A DNA stretch of 38,454 bases from Paludibacteraceae bacterium (lineage in GTDB: Bacteria; Bacteroidota; Bacteroidia; Bacteroidales; Paludibacteraceae), in NCBI GenBank assembly GCA_017959385.1, contig JAGDAS010000038.1, forward strand, positions 1 to 38,454, in the 5' to 3' direction. The translations under genes and the position numbers were made by a program. Under the pieces are notes generated by a model that did not search any database, was not told the DNA's origin, and was given only the letters and a program-made list of their open reading frames with translations. Shown here in pieces: positions 23,618-30,895 of the stretch. The stretch's first letter is position 1. Each line of letters starts with the position of its first letter.

Positions 23618-25668
23618 TATTTCTTCTTAGCCGGTTTGTAGTTCCAGGTAACCGTATCCTCAACCGTACCCTGACGGCCGGCCGCCTCGATGCGGATCAC
23701 ATTGTCACCCTTTTTGAGCGTCAAAGGGCAAACCGCCAGGCAGTCCTTTACATCCACATCGGCCACCTTTTTCCCGTTCAGGTAAACGGTCACACGGGGC
23801 AGGTTGGCGTAAATACGCAGGTTGGTGGTCTGCTGCGAGCGCTGCGTGTAGCGGCGGGAGGTGATGTACACGAAGTCCTCCTCCTTGTTCCAGTTGGCCT
23901 TGTACCAATAGAAAGCATCCTTGCGCGTCTGACGGTCAAACGAGGCCAGACCCTTGTCGTTGCGGCCCGGCACACCGCCCTCGTTGCGGCTGTCCACCGC
24001 GAAGTCGAAGCCGGCCCATACCGACGAGCTCCAGATGAAAGGACGGTCTTTGATCATCTTCCAATACGACTCGTGGAAGTGCGACTGGTATTCCTCCGGA
24101 TGGAACTGACCGCCTTCCTGGATCGGAGCGGCGATATCCTGATGGTGGGTGACATTGGCTCCGACACCGTATTCACTCACACCGATGGCACGGTAAGGAT
24201 ACTTGCTGTGCAGTTCGTCCATCACCTTGCCGAAGTCCTCGATTTTGCCATAGTACCATCCGTCGTAACGGTTGGCGGCATAGGCGTCGGGCACGAAATT
24301 GGTCATCTTCTCGGGGAACATGGCGGCCACCACCGTCGGACGGTGACGGTCCATCGTCTTCACCACCTCGTTGAGCGTCTTGATCGTGTAGGTGGGATCA
24401 ATGCCCGGTTGGTAGTTCACCTCGTTGCTCAATCCCCATACCACGATAGAGGGATGGTTGTAGAGCTGCATGACCAGTTCGAACATCTGGCTGACGGCAT
24501 TGCGCTGGAACACCTCGTTCTCCGAATCGTTCATACCCACACTGTTGACCACGGGCACCTCACTCCAACAGAAGATTCCGAGCGAATCGAGGTAATGGTA
24601 GGTGAAGTCACCGTGCTGGTAGTGGGCGAGGCGGAAGTAATTCAAACCCGTCTCACGCATCACATCGATGGAGAGCTTACGGTCGGCGTCCGATACGGCA
24701 CGGCCCTTGTGGGGCATTTCCTCATGCAGGCAGACACCGTACAACCGATAGGATTGGTCATTCAGGAAGAAACCCTGTGCCGGGTCGATACGCATGGAGC
24801 GCAGACCTACGGGTTGCCGGTCGGTATCCACCAGACGGCCGTCCACATACAGTTCGGACACCTCGCTGTACATATAGGGATCCGGCTTGCCTTGATACAG
24901 ATGCGGGCGGCTGACCTGCCATTTCACCAGTACGTCCGGTTCCTCCCAAGCCTTCACTTCGAAAGTTGTATCGGACGAGCAGACGGTCTTGCCGGCAGCA
25001 TCCTCCAGACGCGATTTCAAGCGGAAAGAAGCCGCGGCGCCGGTGCTATTGCGGACAAAGGCGCGCAAGCCGAGCGAAGCGGCATCGGCATTGACCTCAT
25101 ATTGCTCCACACGCGTGGAAGCGGCGTTGATACGTTTTTCGCCGAAGAGCTTGTGCTTGACGATCGGATTCGGATTGAAACTCCGGTTCTCCTTCACCAC
25201 CCACGAGACCGGACGGAGAACACCACCATAGAACGTAAAATCGGCACTCAACGGAGGGCTGACGATGCTCTTGCTGTTGTTTACCTGAATCTTGAGGGTG
25301 TTGACCGCGCCGTATTTCAGCGTTTGGGTCACTTCGAACATGAAGCTGGCATAGCCGCCCACATGCGTCCCCACCTGTTCGCCGTTGACCGACAGGGTGG
25401 TTTCCATATTGGCGGCACCGATCTTCAGGTAAACCGTCTTTCCCTGCCATTCAGCGGGGACCTCCACTTCCTTTTCATAGGTTCCTACACCACGGAAATA
25501 GTTGTTGCCACCATCCTGGCCGTCGTCGCCATTCCAGGTGTAAGGCAGGTTGACCTGGGTCTTTTTGGCACTGCCTTCCAGCGTAAACTGCCAGTCGTCA
25601 TTAATTCCGTTTGCGCACACAGCCAGAGTGGAACAAGCCATGGCGATCAGCGATGCAAATTTTTTCAT
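23617..25668 (-). CDS. Glycoside hydrolase family 2 enzyme, exported
   Basis: The 683-residue protein has a signal peptide (KKFASLIAMACSTLAVCANG), a GH2 sugar-binding jelly-roll domain (WQFTLEGSAKKTQVNLPYTWN, YEKEVEVP, about 22-190), an Ig-like domain (about 190-300) and the TIM barrel. The acid/base Glu416 lies in VVWGLSNEVNY and the nucleophile Glu499 in GVSEYGVGA, both in the expected GH2 contexts, so the enzyme should be an active retaining beta-galactosidase, beta-glucuronidase or beta-mannosidase type; specificity cannot be read. There is no SusC/SusD pair nearby. It sits between fmt (14 nt upstream) and dnaG (1-nt overlap), tying a periplasmic sugar hydrolase to housekeeping genes. Confidence 0.93.
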   Translation of the reverse strand: MKKFASLIAMACSTLAVCANGINDDWQFTLEGSAKKTQVNLPYTWNGDDGQDGGNNYFRGVGTYEKEVEVPAEWQGKTVYLKIGAANMETTLSVNGEQVGTHVGGYASFMFEVTQTLKYGAVNTLKIQVNNSKSIVSPPLSADFTFYGGVLRPVSWVVKENRSFNPNPIVKHKLFGEKRINAASTRVEQYEVNADAASLGLRAFVRNSTGAAASFRLKSRLEDAAGKTVCSSDTTFEVKAWEEPDVLVKWQVSRPHLYQGKPDPYMYSEVSELYVDGRLVDTDRQPVGLRSMRIDPAQGFFLNDQSYRLYGVCLHEEMPHKGRAVSDADRKLSIDVMRETGLNYFRLAHYQHGDFTYHYLDSLGIFCWSEVPVVNSVGMNDSENEVFQRNAVSQMFELVMQLYNHPSIVVWGLSNEVNYQPGIDPTYTIKTLNEVVKTMDRHRPTVVAAMFPEKMTNFVPDAYAANRYDGWYYGKIEDFGKVMDELHSKYPYRAIGVSEYGVGANVTHHQDIAAPIQEGGQFHPEEYQSHFHESYWKMIKDRPFIWSSSVWAGFDFAVDSRNEGGVPGRNDKGLASFDRQTRKDAFYWYKANWNKEEDFVYITSRRYTQRSQQTTNLRIYANLPRVTVYLNGKKVADVDVKDCLAVCPLTLKKGDNVIRIEAAGRQGTVEDTVTWNYKPAKKK

Positions 25669-25682
25669 AGTCTGGATTATTG

Positions 25683-26627
25683 TTAATTAAACTTAGTTCC
25701 TCTCAAAAGTTCCCGGATATCCAGGACCTTCTTGCCGGGCAGCTGGGCGGAAAGCACTTCCAACCAACCGTCGGCGGCGGCGAAACGCAGGTAGTTGCGA
25801 CCATCGGTGTCCAACGTACCCGGTGCCGCATGACACGGCTGCCCGGACACCCGACCGGCGAATATCTTCAACGCCACCTGCGCCTCCTTCCCGGTGCGCA
25901 CTTCCGTAAATGCGGCCGGATAAGGCGACAAGCCTCGTACAAAGTTATGAATTTTTTCAACGGGTTGGTCCCATTGAATACGACAATCTTCCTTAAAGAT
26001 TTTCGGGGCGGGTTTGACGGCCTTGGTTTCATCCTGCAGCACGGTATCGTAACTGTCGTCGGAAACCTGCTCCAAGGTCTTGACCAGCAGACGGGAGCCC
26101 ACATGCATCAATTTGTCGTGCAGGGTGCCGGCTGTATCGTCGGGTGCAATATCAACCGTTTCCTGCAGAACCATGTCGCCGGTATCGATTTCGTGCTTGA
26201 GGAAGAAGGTGGTGACACCCGTTTGGGATTCACCGTTGATGATCGCCCAGTTGATGGGCGCGGCCCCCCGGTATTGGGGAAGCAGGGAGGCATGCAGGTT
26301 GACCGTACCCAACCGGGGCATGTTCCAAACCACTTCGGGCAGCATCCGGAACGCCACCACCACCTGGATATCGGCATCCCACATTTTCAAGTTGATCAAA
26401 AAGTCCTCATCGCGCAGACGCTCGGGCTGCAGCAACGGCAGGTCGTGCTCCAGGGCGAAACGCTTGACGGGCGAAGCCTGCAGATGATGGCCGCGACCGG
26501 CGGGTTTGTCCGGCATTGTGACCACGCCGACCACATTGAAGCCGGCGTCCAACAAAGCCTCAAGGGGTTCCACGGCGAAATCCGGGGTTCCCATATAGAC
26601 GATTCTCAACGAATTATTCTCTTCCAT
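25683..26627 (-). CDS. fmt: Methionyl-tRNA formyltransferase
   Basis: The 314-residue protein has the formyltransferase blocks LRIVYMGTPDFAV, MPDKPAGRGHHLQASPVK, NLHASLLPQYRGAAPINWAIINGE (with the catalytic Asn-His-Asp set: NLHAS, and the TGVTTFFLKHEIDTGDM block) and a C-terminal OB-like domain with PAFTEV and AADGWLEVL. It formylates Met-tRNAfMet using 10-formyl-THF for translation initiation. M1 is the start because LRIVYMGTPDF must be included. That ATG is inside a perfect 9-bp hairpin (26625-26645). The gene lies 57 nt after the Skp-like gene and 14 nt before the GH2 gene. Confidence 0.97.
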   Translation of the reverse strand: MEENNSLRIVYMGTPDFAVEPLEALLDAGFNVVGVVTMPDKPAGRGHHLQASPVKRFALEHDLPLLQPERLRDEDFLINLKMWDADIQVVVAFRMLPEVVWNMPRLGTVNLHASLLPQYRGAAPINWAIINGESQTGVTTFFLKHEIDTGDMVLQETVDIAPDDTAGTLHDKLMHVGSRLLVKTLEQVSDDSYDTVLQDETKAVKPAPKIFKEDCRIQWDQPVEKIHNFVRGLSPYPAAFTEVRTGKEAQVALKIFAGRVSGQPCHAAPGTLDTDGRNYLRFAAADGWLEVLSAQLPGKKVLDIRELLRGTKFN

Positions 26628-26645
26628 CTTATTCCAAATAAGATG
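26625..26645 (-). promoter_or_regulatory. Hairpin that buries the fmt start codon
   Basis: CATCTTATT (26645-26637) and AATAAGATG (26633-26625) form a perfect 9-bp stem with a 3-nt loop on the leftward mRNA. The last three bases of the 3' arm are the fmt ATG, so translation could be limited by folding. It sits directly after the hairpin at 26644-26673. Confidence 0.5.
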
Positions 26646-26673
26646 CCCCGCCGGTACAGAGACTGGCAGGGCA
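26644..26673 (-). terminator. Hairpin after the Skp-like gene, possible weak terminator
   Basis: TGCCCTGCC (26673-26665) and GGCGGGGCA (26652-26644) pair over 9 positions with one G-U, and the following TCTTATTT is T-rich. It would reduce transcription from the Skp-like gene into fmt. Confidence 0.4.
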
Positions 26674-26684
26674 CAAAGGGGTCA

Positions 26685-27281
26685 TCACTCGGCAACAGCC
26701 GTGCTGTCGGCATTGAGGCGTTCCAAAATCTCCTGCGTAACGTCAAAAGCCTTGTCGGCATACAACAGGGGTGCATGTCCGGCATTGCTGAAAATAAGTT
26801 GGTACTGCTTCTCCTTGTTGTACTCCACCACCACCGAATCCACAATGTGGTTCAACTTTTCGTTGAGTGCGGTCTGTTTGGCCACCAGTTCCTGGCTCAA
26901 ACGGTTGTCGAGTTCCTGCAGCTCGCGTTGTTTCTTCAACAGGCGTTCCTGCTCGCTGCGGGCACGGGCCTCGCTCAAAAAGGCATTGTTCTCCAACTTC
27001 TTCTGGAAATCGGCGGCATCGGCCTGCAGCTGATTGGCTTTCTGATTGATGGTGGCACGCGAACGTTCCTCCTCGCGGAGCAGCTCCTCGCTCATGGTGT
27101 TGTACAAGTGGTAGTTGAGCAGCAGCGTATCCATGTTCACATAGGCGACGGGAAGCTGTCCTTCCGCCGTCACGACACGCTCCTCCTGCTGCGGCTGACG
27201 GGTTGCGAACAATACAAAAAGCACCACAACGGCCACAGCCAGAATACCGTTAATCACATAGAGAATAATATCCTTCATCAT
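26685..27281 (-). CDS. Skp/OmpH-like periplasmic chaperone with N-terminal membrane anchor
   Basis: The product has 198 residues from the ATG at 27281 (MMKDII). An uncleaved-looking hydrophobic segment (about 4-27, ILYVINGILAVAVVVLFVLFA) precedes LPVAYVNMDTLL, the typical first beta strand of the OmpH/Skp family, then a long charged coiled coil (about 65-140, EELLREEERSRATINQKANQL through RSEQERLLKKQRELQEL), and the C-terminal strand YQLIFSNAGHAPLLYADKAFDVTQEIL. It should bind unfolded outer-membrane proteins in the periplasm, here tethered to the inner membrane. The longer frame that opens at 27386 overlaps the preceding small gene and is not used. It follows that gene after 7 nt. Confidence 0.88.
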   Translation of the reverse strand: MMKDIILYVINGILAVAVVVLFVLFATRQPQQEERVVTAEGQLPVAYVNMDTLLLNYHLYNTMSEELLREEERSRATINQKANQLQADAADFQKKLENNAFLSEARARSEQERLLKKQRELQELDNRLSQELVAKQTALNEKLNHIVDSVVVEYNKEKQYQLIFSNAGHAPLLYADKAFDVTQEILERLNADSTAVAE

Positions 27282-27288
27282 TTTCCTA

Positions 27289-27489
27289 TTATTTGTCATA
27301 CAGTTTCTTCCGGTTCCGCTGCTCGTAATCCTGCGCCTGCACGCACCGGATACCGCGCCGGCGCATCTCCGCACTGTCCGACACATGCCCCATCGTAAAC
27401 TTCCCGTTGCGGGTGAAGAACACCTTCATCCCCATCAGCAGGACGGCAGGCACCAGAATCGCCACGGCTATGAGCAGGGTCTTGAGCAT
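27289..27489 (-). CDS. Small single-pass membrane protein, conserved in Bacteroidota, unknown function
   Basis: With the ATG at 27489 the product has 66 residues: a membrane helix (about 3-20, KTLLIAVAILVPAVLLMG), VFFTRNGKFTMGHVSDSAEMRRRGI, a single Cys in GIRCVQAQDYEQR, and a basic tail. The pattern GKF..xHV..s..mrrrGI.CvqxQD recurs in small Bacteroidota membrane proteins as I recall; no function is known to me. The gene lies 7 nt before the Skp-like gene and has its own -7 element, so it starts the leftward series that leads through fmt, GH2 and dnaG to pepD. Confidence 0.75.
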   Translation of the reverse strand: MLKTLLIAVAILVPAVLLMGMKVFFTRNGKFTMGHVSDSAEMRRRGIRCVQAQDYEQRNRKKLYDK

Positions 27490-27507
27490 AAAACCGGATT
27501 TTGTTTG

Positions 27508-27515
27508 CAAATATA
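27508..27515 (-). promoter_or_regulatory. -7 element of the small membrane protein/Skp-like unit
   Basis: TATATTTG on the minus strand matches TAnnTTTG, 18 nt before the ATG at 27489. Confidence 0.5.
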
Positions 27516-27549
27516 GGAGAAATCGCGGGAGTGACCTTGAATTTTTTCG

Positions 27550-27557
27550 TATTTTTG
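27550..27557 (+). promoter_or_regulatory. -7 element of the second pepD gene
   Basis: TATTTTTG matches TAnnTTTG and lies 38 nt before the ATG at 27596; divergent to the box at 27508-27515. Confidence 0.5.
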
Positions 27558-27595
27558 TGAAAACATTTGTGATTTAAGCATTTTTAAGAAGCCGC

Positions 27596-29008
27596 ATGAC
27601 GCTGACCGATTCCCAAACCGTCTGGCAGTTTTTCCATGAAATCTGTCAGATTCCCCGCCCTTCCAAGCAGGAGGAACGAATGATTGAATACCTGACCCGT
27701 TTTGCCGCGGCGCACAACCTGCCTGTCCGGGTGGACGCCTCCGGCAACGTACTGATCACCAAACCGGGCAATGCACCCGCCATCGCCCTGCAGGCGCACA
27801 TGGACATGGTGTGTGAGAAAACCGCCGAAAGCCGGCACGACTTCAGCAAAGACCCCATTGAAACCTATATCGAGGACGGATGGATGCGGGCCCGGGGCAC
27901 CACGCTGGGTGCCGACGACGGGGTGGGCGTGGCATTGGCGCTGGCCGCCCTGCTGTCCGACACGGCGCGCGCTGTGGAAGCGCTCTTCACGGTTGACGAG
28001 GAAACCGGCCTGACCGGAGCCGAAGCCGTCGAACCCGGCTGGCTGCAGGCCTCCGAACTCATCAACCTGGATTCGGAGGAGGATGACGAGCTCATCATCG
28101 GATGCGCGGGAGGCTGTGAAACTTCGGCGCGCTACACTTTGGAGACCTCGGTTCCCGATGCCGGATCGTTTGCCGTAAGGCTGGAAATCAAAGGATTGCG
28201 CGGAGGACACAGCGGCAGCGACATCCACGAGCACCGTGCCAACGCGCTGCAACTGCTCGGAAGGTTTATCGCCGGATGCCGGTCGCAGTACCCGCTGCGG
28301 ATTGCCGGCTTCGAAGGCGGCAGGATGCACAACGCCATTCCACGGGAAGCGAACGCCGTAGTGGTGGTCCCGCTGGGAAAGAAAGAGCAGATCCGCATCG
28401 ACTGGAACATCTACCTGGCGGAGTTGGAGGAAGCATGGCAGCAGGACGAGCCCGGGCTGCAGGCGCAGCTCGACTCCTGCCCGTTGCCCGAAACCGTATG
28501 GAGCGACGCGCTGACCGCCGGCGTGCTGGAAGCGGTAACCACCTGCCCGCACGGAGTACAGGCATGGAGTCGGAAGTTGGAAGGCATCGTGGAAACCTCC
28601 TGCAACCTGGCCTCCCTGAAACGCGAGGACGACCTGCTGCTGTTGGTCAGCAGTCAACGCTCCTGCGTAGAGGAATCGCTCGACGCACTGGCCTTTGAGG
28701 TATATGAGAAATGGGCCGCCACCGGTGCCACCCCGGCCATCACCGGGCGCTACACGCCGTGGCCGCCCCGCTTCGACTCCCCGCTGATACGCCGCACCTG
28801 CGACACCTACCGCCGATTGTTCGGCACCGACGTTTCGGTCAAGGTCATCCACGCCGGGTTGGAATGCGGACTGCTGCAACAGAAATATCCGCGTATGGAA
28901 ATGCTGTCGATGGGTCCCACCCTGCGCGACGTACACTCACCGTCGGAACGGTTGAAGGTGGATTCTGTGGACAAGGTCTGGCGGCTGCTGCAGGAATTGA
29001 TTCAATAA
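27596..29008 (+). CDS. pepD: Aminoacyl-histidine dipeptidase PepD (M20C), copy 2
   Basis: The 470-residue protein has the M20C blocks LQAHMDMVCEK, RARGTTLGADDGVGVA, FTVDEETGLTGAEAV, NLDSEEDDELIIGCAGG and LRGGHSGSDIHEHRANA, with HAGLECGLL near the end. These match copy 1 in order and spacing, but overall the two differ at most positions, so they are old paralogues. Predicted zinc dipeptidase of the cytosol. It is a single-gene unit with its own promoter and ends in the long palindromic terminator. The start at 27596 gives a standard N-terminus (TVWQFFHEICQIPRPSKQE). Confidence 0.94.
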   Translation: MTLTDSQTVWQFFHEICQIPRPSKQEERMIEYLTRFAAAHNLPVRVDASGNVLITKPGNAPAIALQAHMDMVCEKTAESRHDFSKDPIETYIEDGWMRARGTTLGADDGVGVALALAALLSDTARAVEALFTVDEETGLTGAEAVEPGWLQASELINLDSEEDDELIIGCAGGCETSARYTLETSVPDAGSFAVRLEIKGLRGGHSGSDIHEHRANALQLLGRFIAGCRSQYPLRIAGFEGGRMHNAIPREANAVVVVPLGKKEQIRIDWNIYLAELEEAWQQDEPGLQAQLDSCPLPETVWSDALTAGVLEAVTTCPHGVQAWSRKLEGIVETSCNLASLKREDDLLLLVSSQRSCVEESLDALAFEVYEKWAATGATPAITGRYTPWPPRFDSPLIRRTCDTYRRLFGTDVSVKVIHAGLECGLLQQKYPRMEMLSMGPTLRDVHSPSERLKVDSVDKVWRLLQELIQ

Positions 29009-29042
29009 GAAAAAAGGGAGCGTCGCTCCCTTTTTTCTTATT
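29004..29042. terminator. Bidirectional terminator: 39-nt perfect palindrome containing both stop codons
   Basis: The sequence from 29004 to 29042 is its own reverse complement around the central T at 29023 (arms of 19 nt; core GAAAAAAGGGAGCG and CGCTCCCTTTTTTC). In either direction it gives a GC-rich stem followed by a T6 run. The TAA of pepD (29006-29008) and the TAA of tyrA (29040-29038) lie within the arms. Confidence 0.9.
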
Positions 29043-29811
29043 CGATATTCTTGCGCAGTTGCTTGAGGTAAGCCTTAAGCGCCGCCGTATCCTTATGGTC
29101 GATGATTTCAATCAGCAATTTGAGTTGCTCCCGGATCTTGGCCACCTGCGCCGAGGTGAACGGATTGAAGAGCACTTCGGTAATCAGGTAGTCATCTTCC
29201 GAAAGGAAACCGCGGGCAATGTCCATGTGCTTCTTGAAAGTCGTACCCGGCGCATCCTGGTGCTTCATCACGGCGGCGAACGTCATGGTGGAGACAAAAG
29301 GAATGGACAGCGAGTAGGCAATGGTCTCGTCGTGCTGCAGGAAAGTATATTCAAAGATATTGAGGTGCAGCGAGTTGTACAGATCCTTGAAGAACAGTTT
29401 GCCCATGTGGTCCGACTCGGCGATGATGATGGCGTTCTGCGTGCTCAGGTTGTCAAGGTTGGCAAAGGTGGGACCGAACATCGGGTGCGTGGAGACAAAA
29501 CGGTGTCCGCACTTGGCATAGAATTCCGGCAAACCGGTCTTCACAGAGGCGATATCGGACAGGAGGCAGTCTGCGGGCAGAAAGGGAAGCACTTCCGTAA
29601 ATGCGTCGAAAGTATGGTTGAGGCTCACGCAGTTGATCAGCATCTCGGGGGCGAAATCCCGCACCTCGTCGAGCGTGGTCATACGACGCGTGTTGAACAC
29701 GAACCGCAGCCGTTCCGGCTGTTTGTCGAACAACGCCACCTCGTGCTTCATACACAGCACATCGGTCATAAAGGTGCCCATTTTGCCGGCACCCATAATC
29801 AGGATTCTCAT
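29038..29811 (-). CDS. tyrA: Prephenate dehydrogenase
   Basis: The 257-residue protein starts with the NAD-binding loop MRILIMGAGKMG (GAGKMG, residues 7-12) and has SDIASVKTGL and STHPMFGPTFANL, the conserved TyrA segments with the substrate-binding His. The C-terminal half is the helical prephenate dehydrogenase domain. It oxidises and decarboxylates prephenate to 4-hydroxyphenylpyruvate, the precursor of tyrosine. It is the last gene of the aromatic operon (3 nt after the DAHP synthase/mutase gene) and lacks a fused mutase or ACT domain, which fits the mutase being fused to DAHP synthase. Confidence 0.93.
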   Translation of the reverse strand: MRILIMGAGKMGTFMTDVLCMKHEVALFDKQPERLRFVFNTRRMTTLDEVRDFAPEMLINCVSLNHTFDAFTEVLPFLPADCLLSDIASVKTGLPEFYAKCGHRFVSTHPMFGPTFANLDNLSTQNAIIIAESDHMGKLFFKDLYNSLHLNIFEYTFLQHDETIAYSLSIPFVSTMTFAAVMKHQDAPGTTFKKHMDIARGFLSEDDYLITEVLFNPFTSAQVAKIREQLKLLIEIIDHKDTAALKAYLKQLRKNIE

Positions 29812-29814
29812 CGC

Positions 29815-30876
29815 TTACTTGTTTACAATCTCCAGTTGTTGGCGTACCGATTCGGCATGCACCGCCTCCAAAAACGTCTTGACAAATTCACCCGACATAC
29901 CGAGCGATTCGCCCAGAATGATCCGCTTCTGCATGATTTCATCGTAACGGGCGGCCTGCAGTACCTGAATGTTGTGCTCCTTCTTGTACAGACCGATCTC
30001 GCGGCTCACACGCATACGCTTGGAGAGCATTTCGAGCAGGTCGTTGTCAATGGAGTCGATCTGCTTGCGAAGTTCGGTCAGATTCTCCGTGCTCTGCTTG
30101 GTCTCACGGATCACGAGCATATTGAGAATGTACTCCAGAATCTCGGGGGTCACCTGTTGGGCGGCGTCGCTCCAGGCCTTGTCCGGGTTGCAGTGCGACT
30201 CGACAATCAGGCCGTCGAAGCCCAGGTCCATGGCCTGCTGGCACAAGGGGGCGATCAGCTCGCGCTTGCCACCGATGTGGCTGGGGTCGCAGATGATGGG
30301 CAGATCGGGATAGCGGCGGCGCAATTCGATGGGCAGGTTCCATTGCGGCTGGTTGCGGTAGATTTTTTTATCGTAGGTGCTGAATCCGCGGTGAATGGCC
30401 CCCAGGCGTTTGATACCGGCGTTGTTGAGCCGCTCCATCGCTCCGATCCACAACTCGATATCGGGGTTGACCGGATTTTTGACCAAAACCGGAACATCCA
30501 CACCCTTCAACGCATCGGCGATTTCCTGCATGGCGAAAGGGTTGGCCGAAGTGCGGGCACCGATCCACAACAGGTCAATGCCGTGTTTCAACGCCTCGCG
30601 GACATGTTTCTCGGTGGCAACCTCGGTGGCCACATACATACCGGTTTCAGCCTTCACCTTTTCCAGCCAGGGCAGTCCCTCCACTCCGACGCCCTCAAAG
30701 CCGCCGGGTTTGGTACGGGGCTTCCAGATGCCGGCGCGGAAAATTTTGACGTTGCGTTCCGCCAGCTGCCGGGCGGTTTCCATTACTTGCTCTTCGGTCT
30801 CGGCACTGCAGGGACCGGCAATAACCACGGGGCGCTTGGGATCCACGCCGGGCAGTAAGAATGATTCGATTTCCAT
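29815..30876 (-). CDS. Bifunctional DAHP synthase / type II chorismate mutase
   Basis: Residues 1 to about 255 form a DAHP synthase of the AroA(Q)/KDO8P-like type (VVIAGPCSAE, FRAGIWKPRTKPGGFEG, DLLWIGARTSANPF, CDPSHIGGKRELIAPLCQQAMDLGFDGLIVESH). Residues about 268-353 form a helical AroQ-type chorismate mutase (LTELRKQIDSIDNDLLEMLSKRMRVSREIGLYKKEHNIQVLQ, ending in VHAESVRQQLEIVNK). The protein condenses PEP and erythrose-4-phosphate and also converts chorismate to prephenate, the first and branch steps to Phe and Tyr. In this fused class the mutase domain also gives feedback control. It is co-transcribed between the aminotransferase and tyrA genes and lies under the leader-peptide attenuator. 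Confidence 0.95.
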   Translation of the reverse strand: MEIESFLLPGVDPKRPVVIAGPCSAETEEQVMETARQLAERNVKIFRAGIWKPRTKPGGFEGVGVEGLPWLEKVKAETGMYVATEVATEKHVREALKHGIDLLWIGARTSANPFAMQEIADALKGVDVPVLVKNPVNPDIELWIGAMERLNNAGIKRLGAIHRGFSTYDKKIYRNQPQWNLPIELRRRYPDLPIICDPSHIGGKRELIAPLCQQAMDLGFDGLIVESHCNPDKAWSDAAQQVTPEILEYILNMLVIRETKQSTENLTELRKQIDSIDNDLLEMLSKRMRVSREIGLYKKEHNIQVLQAARYDEIMQKRIILGESLGMSGEFVKTFLEAVHAESVRQQLEIVNK

Positions 30877-30895
30877 TTTTTATCTGATTATTGAT

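Noticed and set aside
21497-23641. 714-residue open frame on the + strand
   Set aside because: Fully antisense to dnaG, whose zinc-finger and TOPRIM motifs are certain; the + frame is rich in His/Arg/Gln and has no family features, as expected of a GC-rich shadow.
24073-25686. 537-residue open frame on the + strand
   Set aside because: Antisense to the GH2 gene, which has both catalytic Glu in proper context.
27584-28936. 450-residue open frame on the - strand
   Set aside because: Antisense to the second pepD, which carries all metal-site motifs.
28711-30858. 715-residue open frame on the + strand
   Set aside because: Antisense to tyrA and the DAHP synthase/mutase gene and runs through the palindromic terminator.
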